A DNA stretch of 14,323 nucleotides from an uncultured Verrucomicrobiota bacterium (GTDB lineage: Bacteria; Verrucomicrobiota; Verrucomicrobiia; Limisphaerales; JADLHS01): assembly GCA_937894935.1 (NCBI GenBank), contig CALAYC010000046.1, positions 1 to 14,323 of the forward strand, read 5' to 3'. Below are positions 10,573 to 14,323 of the stretch, piece by piece; the stretch's first letter is position 1, and each line of letters opens with the position of its first letter. The notes under the pieces are model-generated. The model had not been told where the DNA came from and ran no database searches. It worked only from the letters and a program-made list of their open reading frames with translations. The position numbers and the translations under genes are program-made.

Positions 10573-13143
10573 TTACGATTGCGCTTCGGCGGCAGCGGCT
10601 GTTTCTTTATCGCGTAAGACGAGCAATTGCACTTTGGTTTGCGTGAAAACTTCCTCCAGCTCCTGAATCATGCGCATCGCGCCGGTGACTTTGCCGGAGT
10701 TGCCGAGATTTTCCAGTTGTTGGGCAATTTCCACAATTTTGCACGCGCCCATATTGAGACTCATGCTTTTCAGAGCGTGCGCATGGAACGCCAGTTTTTT
10801 GGGATCTTCTGCGACCTGAACAATCTGCGTGACCCGCGCTGGTGCGCTTTCGAGATAGAGATCGATCAACTCACGCAACATGCTGACGCCCTCAGTCGGC
10901 GGCATGTCCCGCAGATCGTTAATCACACTCTCGTCCAACAACCCGGGTGAAATCGAGTTAGGATTTCGCAGAAAATACGACGTGTCGTGCTTGATAATCT
11001 TCGTTGGCCCCCAACGTTCCAACGCGGCTTGCAATTCGGCTACGCGCACTGGTTTGGAGATGTAATCATCCATGCCGGCGGCGAGACATTTTTCGCGGTC
11101 GCCCATCAATGCATTGCCGGTCATCGCGATAATCACCGGACGTTTATCGCGAGTCCAGCGTTGGCAAATAATCCGGGTGCATTCGAGTCCATCCATTTCC
11201 GGCATCTGCACGTCGAGAAAGAGAATATCGTAAGCGCGTTGTTCGAGTGCCTTGAGGACCGCATCGCCGTTGTCGGCGAGGTCGGCCATGTAACCCAATT
11301 TGTTCAACACGCTGACACCGACCTTTTGATTGATGGGATTGTCGTCCGCGAGAAGGATGCGCAGCGGTAACCGACGCGCAAAATCCGAATCGAGACCGGG
11401 CGAATACGGCGTTTTCTTTTCGCGTTGCGCCTGAACCCCGAGAGCGCGGCAGAGAGATTCGAGTAATTGCGCCGGGCGAACCGGCTTGTGAATGACCTGA
11501 GCGACGTCGAGGTCCGCCGCCCGAACATCTTCCTGGCGCAATCGTTTGTTCGAGAGAAAAATCAATGGCAGAAAACGATGCTGATGCTGCTTCCGGATCT
11601 CGCGAGCCAGTTCCAACCCGTCCTGGTCGTTGAGTTGCACATCAATGATCGCAACATCGAACTTAGAATCGCCCGTCGCCTGTTCCAGTGCGGCCTTGGC
11701 ATTTTCCACTGGAACAACCGTCATGCCCCAGTGTTCGAGGCGATGCCGCACGATGCGGAGAACACTTTTGCCATCTTCAACGAGCAGCGCGCGTCGCCCG
11801 TTGAGCTGCGGTTGTGGTGATTGCCACGCGGGCGGAGAACTGGCGGCGGCGCCCTGAACCAGAATTGTGAAATGAAACGTCGCGCCTTTGCCGGCATCGC
11901 TATCCACCCAAATGCGACCGCCCATGAGTTCCACGAGACGTTTGCTGATCGCAAGACCGAGACCCGTGCCACCAAAGTGACGCGTGGTCGAAGCGTCCAC
12001 CTGATGAAACGACTTGAACAGACGATGCTGCTTATCGAGCGGAATGCCGATACCGGTATCACTGACGCTGAAATGCAGCAACCATTGTTCGGGATGCGCC
12101 AGAAAACTCGTGTCCAGCTCGTGGTCGGAACTGTGAGAACGCGGCCCGTGCGCAGCGGGTTTGACCTCAACGACCACTTCGCCCGCGGGAGTGAATTTCA
12201 CCGCATTACCGATCAGATTGACGAGAATCTGCCGCAAACGGGTCACGTCGCTGACCAGAATTTTCGGAATGGTGTCATCAACGTGATACGCGAGATCGAG
12301 TTTCTTTTCCGCCGCCTTGACGGCCAGCAACTCGAGCGCTTCCTCGATGCACGTGTGCAACTCGAACGGATGATGTTCCAGCTCGAGCTTGCCCGCTTCG
12401 ATTTTGGAGAAGTCGAGAATATCGTTGATGATCGTGAGCAGCGCGTCGGCACTGCTGCGCACGCCTTCGACATATTCGCGCTGTTCATCGGTCAGATCCG
12501 TATCCAGCAGCAGCGCAATCATACCGATGACCCCGTTCATCGGCGTACGAATCTCGTGGCTCATGTTCGCGAGAAAAGCGGATTTCGCGAGCGTGGCTTC
12601 TTCGAGTTTCTGATTTACGGCGACGAGTTGCGCGTTGCTGTTGATTAACTGCTGTTGGCTTTCCCGCAACGCACGATACGCGGCGTCACGTTGCAATTGA
12701 TTGAGAAACGCCCGCGAGTGATAACGGATGCGGGCGATGAGTTCGATTCGATCCGGCAGTTTGACGAGATAATCATTCGCGCCCAACGCAAAGGCCTGAC
12801 CTTTTACCGTAGGATTCTCGTTGGTGGAAAGGACGATGATCGGGATGTCGTGCGTCGCGGCGTTGCTGCGAAACTGGCTGACGAGCGACAGTCCATCAAT
12901 GCCTGGCATCACGAGGTCCTGCAAAATGACCGTGGGGCGAATCTGGTTGGCGATGGCAATTGCCTCGCGCGCATCCGCGCAATAATGAAAATCCACATCC
13001 GGCTCGGAAGCCAGCGCCCGACGGATGGCTTCGCAGACCATCGCCTGATCATCCACGAGCAATACCATCACGTGATAATCAGGCGGTGGCGGCGACACCG
13101 TAATGTCTTCAGGCAGATTTGAGATGGAACGGTCGTCAGGCAT
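10573..13143 (-). CDS. Hybrid histidine kinase with WspR-like receiver (REC-HisKA-HATPase-REC-REC-HPt)
   Basis: The 856-residue soluble protein has, in order: receiver 1 (25-145; acidic D31/D32, phospho-acceptor D76 in LQDLVMPG, K128), a coiled-coil stalk (145-185), HisKA (H196 in NMSHEIRTP), HATPase (N313; DTGIGIP 362-368; GGTGLGL 391-397), receiver 2 (D501, K553), receiver 3 (D600/D601, D644, K697) and HPt (H789 in HAHALKS). There is no membrane segment. Receiver 1 plus stalk, including VMVLLVDDQAMV, IRPTVILQDLVMPG and NDYLVKLPDRIELIARIRYH, closely resembles WspR as I remember it, but no GGDEF follows. The gene starts 3 bases after wspF. It probably receives phosphate from WspE and feeds a multistep phosphorelay to an unseen regulator. 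Confidence 0.94.
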   Translation of the reverse strand: MPDDRSISNLPEDITVSPPPPDYHVMVLLVDDQAMVCEAIRRALASEPDVDFHYCADAREAIAIANQIRPTVILQDLVMPGIDGLSLVSQFRSNAATHDIPIIVLSTNENPTVKGQAFALGANDYLVKLPDRIELIARIRYHSRAFLNQLQRDAAYRALRESQQQLINSNAQLVAVNQKLEEATLAKSAFLANMSHEIRTPMNGVIGMIALLLDTDLTDEQREYVEGVRSSADALLTIINDILDFSKIEAGKLELEHHPFELHTCIEEALELLAVKAAEKKLDLAYHVDDTIPKILVSDVTRLRQILVNLIGNAVKFTPAGEVVVEVKPAAHGPRSHSSDHELDTSFLAHPEQWLLHFSVSDTGIGIPLDKQHRLFKSFHQVDASTTRHFGGTGLGLAISKRLVELMGGRIWVDSDAGKGATFHFTILVQGAAASSPPAWQSPQPQLNGRRALLVEDGKSVLRIVRHRLEHWGMTVVPVENAKAALEQATGDSKFDVAIIDVQLNDQDGLELAREIRKQHQHRFLPLIFLSNKRLRQEDVRAADLDVAQVIHKPVRPAQLLESLCRALGVQAQREKKTPYSPGLDSDFARRLPLRILLADDNPINQKVGVSVLNKLGYMADLADNGDAVLKALEQRAYDILFLDVQMPEMDGLECTRIICQRWTRDKRPVIIAMTGNALMGDREKCLAAGMDDYISKPVRVAELQAALERWGPTKIIKHDTSYFLRNPNSISPGLLDESVINDLRDMPPTEGVSMLRELIDLYLESAPARVTQIVQVAEDPKKLAFHAHALKSMSLNMGACKIVEIAQQLENLGNSGKVTGAMRMIQELEEVFTQTKVQLLVLRDKETAAAAEAQS

Positions 13144-13146
13144 TCG

Positions 13147-14172
13147 TCACTTCGTGACAATATTCGTGAGGCGAGCGGCGATTTTGTCCAGCGCTAAAAT
13201 TTCCTGCGCGGCTTTGAGTTCCGCGGCGGCTTTAGGCATTCCGTAAATCGCGCTCGATCCTTTGTCCTGCGCAATGGTGACATGGCCGGCGTCGCGCAGC
13301 GCTTTCAAGCCTTCTGCACCATCGCGCCCCATACCAGTGAGCAAGACACCCACTGCGCGCCCGCGCCATTGTTGCGCCACACTTTTAAAGAAAACATCCA
13401 CGGACGGACAATACGAAGTTTCGACCGGCTTCGTAGAATAACCGAGCTGAGTCGGGCTGAACATCACCAGATGACGGTCGCGACCCGCAAGATAAACGAC
13501 GCCCGGATGCAACACATCGCCCTCCGCCGCCACGCGGACTTCCAGTTTGGAGTGAGTCGCAAACCAACCGGTCAACCCCTCCGCAAATTGTTTATCCACG
13601 TGTTGCACGATCACCACCGCCGCCGGAAAACTGGCAGGCAAGTGCGAAAGAATCGTCGTCAACGCTGCCGGACCGCCGGCGGAGGAACCGATGGCCACCA
13701 GCTTGGTCGCACGCACATTCGGCAGACGCGGCGATATTGCCAGTGGTGGAGCAGGAAATTTTCCGTTACGTGGTGGCGCGCCCACCAGCTTGTTGATGGT
13801 TTCCAGTTTCGCGAGCAGTTCGCGTCCGCCATCCGGTTTTTCCAAATCCGCCAACGTAGGAATTTTTACCGCATCCAATGCCCCCGCGCCCATCGCTTCG
13901 AACACTTTGCCGGTATTGGTGCGCACGCTGTTGGTCGCAATCACAATGGCGCAGGGCGTGCGACTCATAATCTGCCGCGTGGCTTCGATGCCGTTCAACT
14001 GCGGCATGAACAAATCCATCAGAATCACATCCGGCCGTTCCCGTTCGCAGCGCCTCACGGCTTCCACGCCGTCGTGGGCGATCCAAATCACTTCGTGCTT
14101 CGCAGAGCGCGCAATCAAGCGTCGCAGCGCCTCGGCCGCCAGCACCATGTCGTTGGCAATGCCGATTTTCAT
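13147..14172 (-). CDS. wspF: WspF/CheB-type protein-glutamate methylesterase
   Basis: The 341-residue protein has a receiver domain (1-125, D53 in ILMDLFMP) and a C-terminal CheB methylesterase (155-340). The catalytic triad is visible: S164 in GSSAGG, H191 in VQHVD and D284 in GMGRDGAEG. It would demethylate the receptor WspA and reset signalling. The opening KIGIANDMVLAAEALRRLI and the block CAIVIATNSVRTNTGKVFEAMGAGALDAV are characteristic of WspF rather than flagellar CheB; N7-D8 stands where most receivers have two acidic residues. Its ATG overlaps the wspE stop (ATGA), with GGAGA at 14186-14182 as ribosome binding site. Confidence 0.92.
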   Translation of the reverse strand: MKIGIANDMVLAAEALRRLIARSAKHEVIWIAHDGVEAVRRCERERPDVILMDLFMPQLNGIEATRQIMSRTPCAIVIATNSVRTNTGKVFEAMGAGALDAVKIPTLADLEKPDGGRELLAKLETINKLVGAPPRNGKFPAPPLAISPRLPNVRATKLVAIGSSAGGPAALTTILSHLPASFPAAVVIVQHVDKQFAEGLTGWFATHSKLEVRVAAEGDVLHPGVVYLAGRDRHLVMFSPTQLGYSTKPVETSYCPSVDVFFKSVAQQWRGRAVGVLLTGMGRDGAEGLKALRDAGHVTIAQDKGSSAIYGMPKAAAELKAAQEILALDKIAARLTNIVTK

Positions 14173-14323
14173 GCGTCTGCTTCTCCGATCAGATCTACGA
14201 CGGCGCGAATCAGGGTTTCGTCGTGAAAGCTGCCTTTGGTGAGGTAATAATCCGCGCCGGCGTTCAAGCCGCGCAAACGGTCTTCCTCGCGATCTTTGTA
14301 GGACACAATCATCACCGGAAGCG
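14169..14323 (-). CDS. wspE: C-terminal end of WspE (CheA-type hybrid kinase), partial
   Basis: Reading leftward from the right window edge, an open frame of 50 whole codons ends at TGA (14171-14169), overlapping the wspF start by four bases. It translates to the last part of a receiver domain: PVMIVSYKDREEDRLRGLNA, then GADYYLTKGSFHDETLIRAV and a short tail DLIGEADA. The SYKDREEDR...GADYYLTKGSFHDE pattern with the conserved Lys (YLTK) is what I know from the C-terminal receiver of WspE. The histidine-phosphotransfer, kinase and CheW-like domains lie outside the window. Confidence 0.85.
   Translation of the reverse strand, partial: LPVMIVSYKDREEDRLRGLNAGADYYLTKGSFHDETLIRAVVDLIGEADA

Noticed and set aside
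11821..12648. Plus-strand open frame (275 codons) opposite the hybrid kinase
   Set aside because: It is antisense to intact HisKA/HATPase coding sequence and shows no family signature.
13147..14172. CheB of a flagellar chemotaxis operon
   Set aside because: The NDMVLAAEALRR opening, the adjoining WspE-like receiver end and the WspR-like receiver downstream fit a Wsp system better; no flagellar or other che genes are seen.
13282..14226. Plus-strand open frame (314 codons) opposite wspF
   Set aside because: It is antisense to an intact CheB domain with its catalytic triad; the translation is Arg/His-rich, as expected for a shadow frame.

Overview
The window is a bacterial chromosome segment, most probably from a verrucomicrobial or planctomycete (PVM) soil or water bacterium. 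The main evidence is an almost complete PVM-type bacterial microcompartment (BMC) operon on the + strand: PduL-type phosphotransacylase, three hexamer shell proteins (BMC-H), acetate-kinase-like enzyme, three pentamer shell proteins (BMC-P), CoA-acylating aldehyde dehydrogenase, class II sugar-phosphate aldolase and an uncharacterised alpha/beta-barrel protein. No BMC-T shell gene is seen. Intergenic spacers built of 7-bp or 10-bp repeat arms also fit this lineage, but this is a judgement from sequence style, not a search.

Layout. 1-381: 3' end of a gene of a nuclease-like family, whose stop overlaps the pduL start by one base. 381-9569: the BMC operon. By analogy with characterised PVM compartments for fucose and rhamnose, the expected chemistry is: aldolase splits L-fuculose-1-P or L-rhamnulose-1-P into DHAP and L-lactaldehyde; the aldehyde dehydrogenase makes lactyl-CoA; PduL makes lactyl-phosphate; the kinase makes ATP and lactate. 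The lactaldehyde reductase or lactate dehydrogenase needed to recycle NADH, the sugar isomerases and kinases, and a regulator are not in the window. Two genes in the operon look foreign: a DUF4241-family gene and a four-helix-bundle (IVP/S23-like) gene.

The most unusual aspect is what lies between the BMC genes. Six junctions contain inverted-repeat elements. Three share the heptad AGGAGTT (left arm) / AACTCCT (right arm), one has a CGGATTT heptad, one has 10-bp repeats, and one is a 13-bp stem. One AGGAGTT element carries the four-helix-bundle gene exactly between its arms, like the intervening sequences (IVS) of some 23S rRNAs; the others carry no comparable gene. Every BMC-P gene is directly preceded by one of these hairpin elements. 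The three BMC-H genes are preceded by single-arm heptads sharing TCAACCATCAA.

9574-14323 is on the minus strand and convergent with the BMC operon, with only 4 bases between the two. In transcription order it holds the end of wspE (CheA-type hybrid kinase), wspF (CheB-type methylesterase), an 856-residue hybrid histidine kinase, and an LD-carboxypeptidase. The hybrid kinase begins with what looks like the receiver and stalk of WspR, but a histidine kinase/receiver/receiver/HPt module replaces the GGDEF domain. The Wsp surface-sensing pathway is therefore probably rewired from cyclic-di-GMP synthesis to a phosphorelay.
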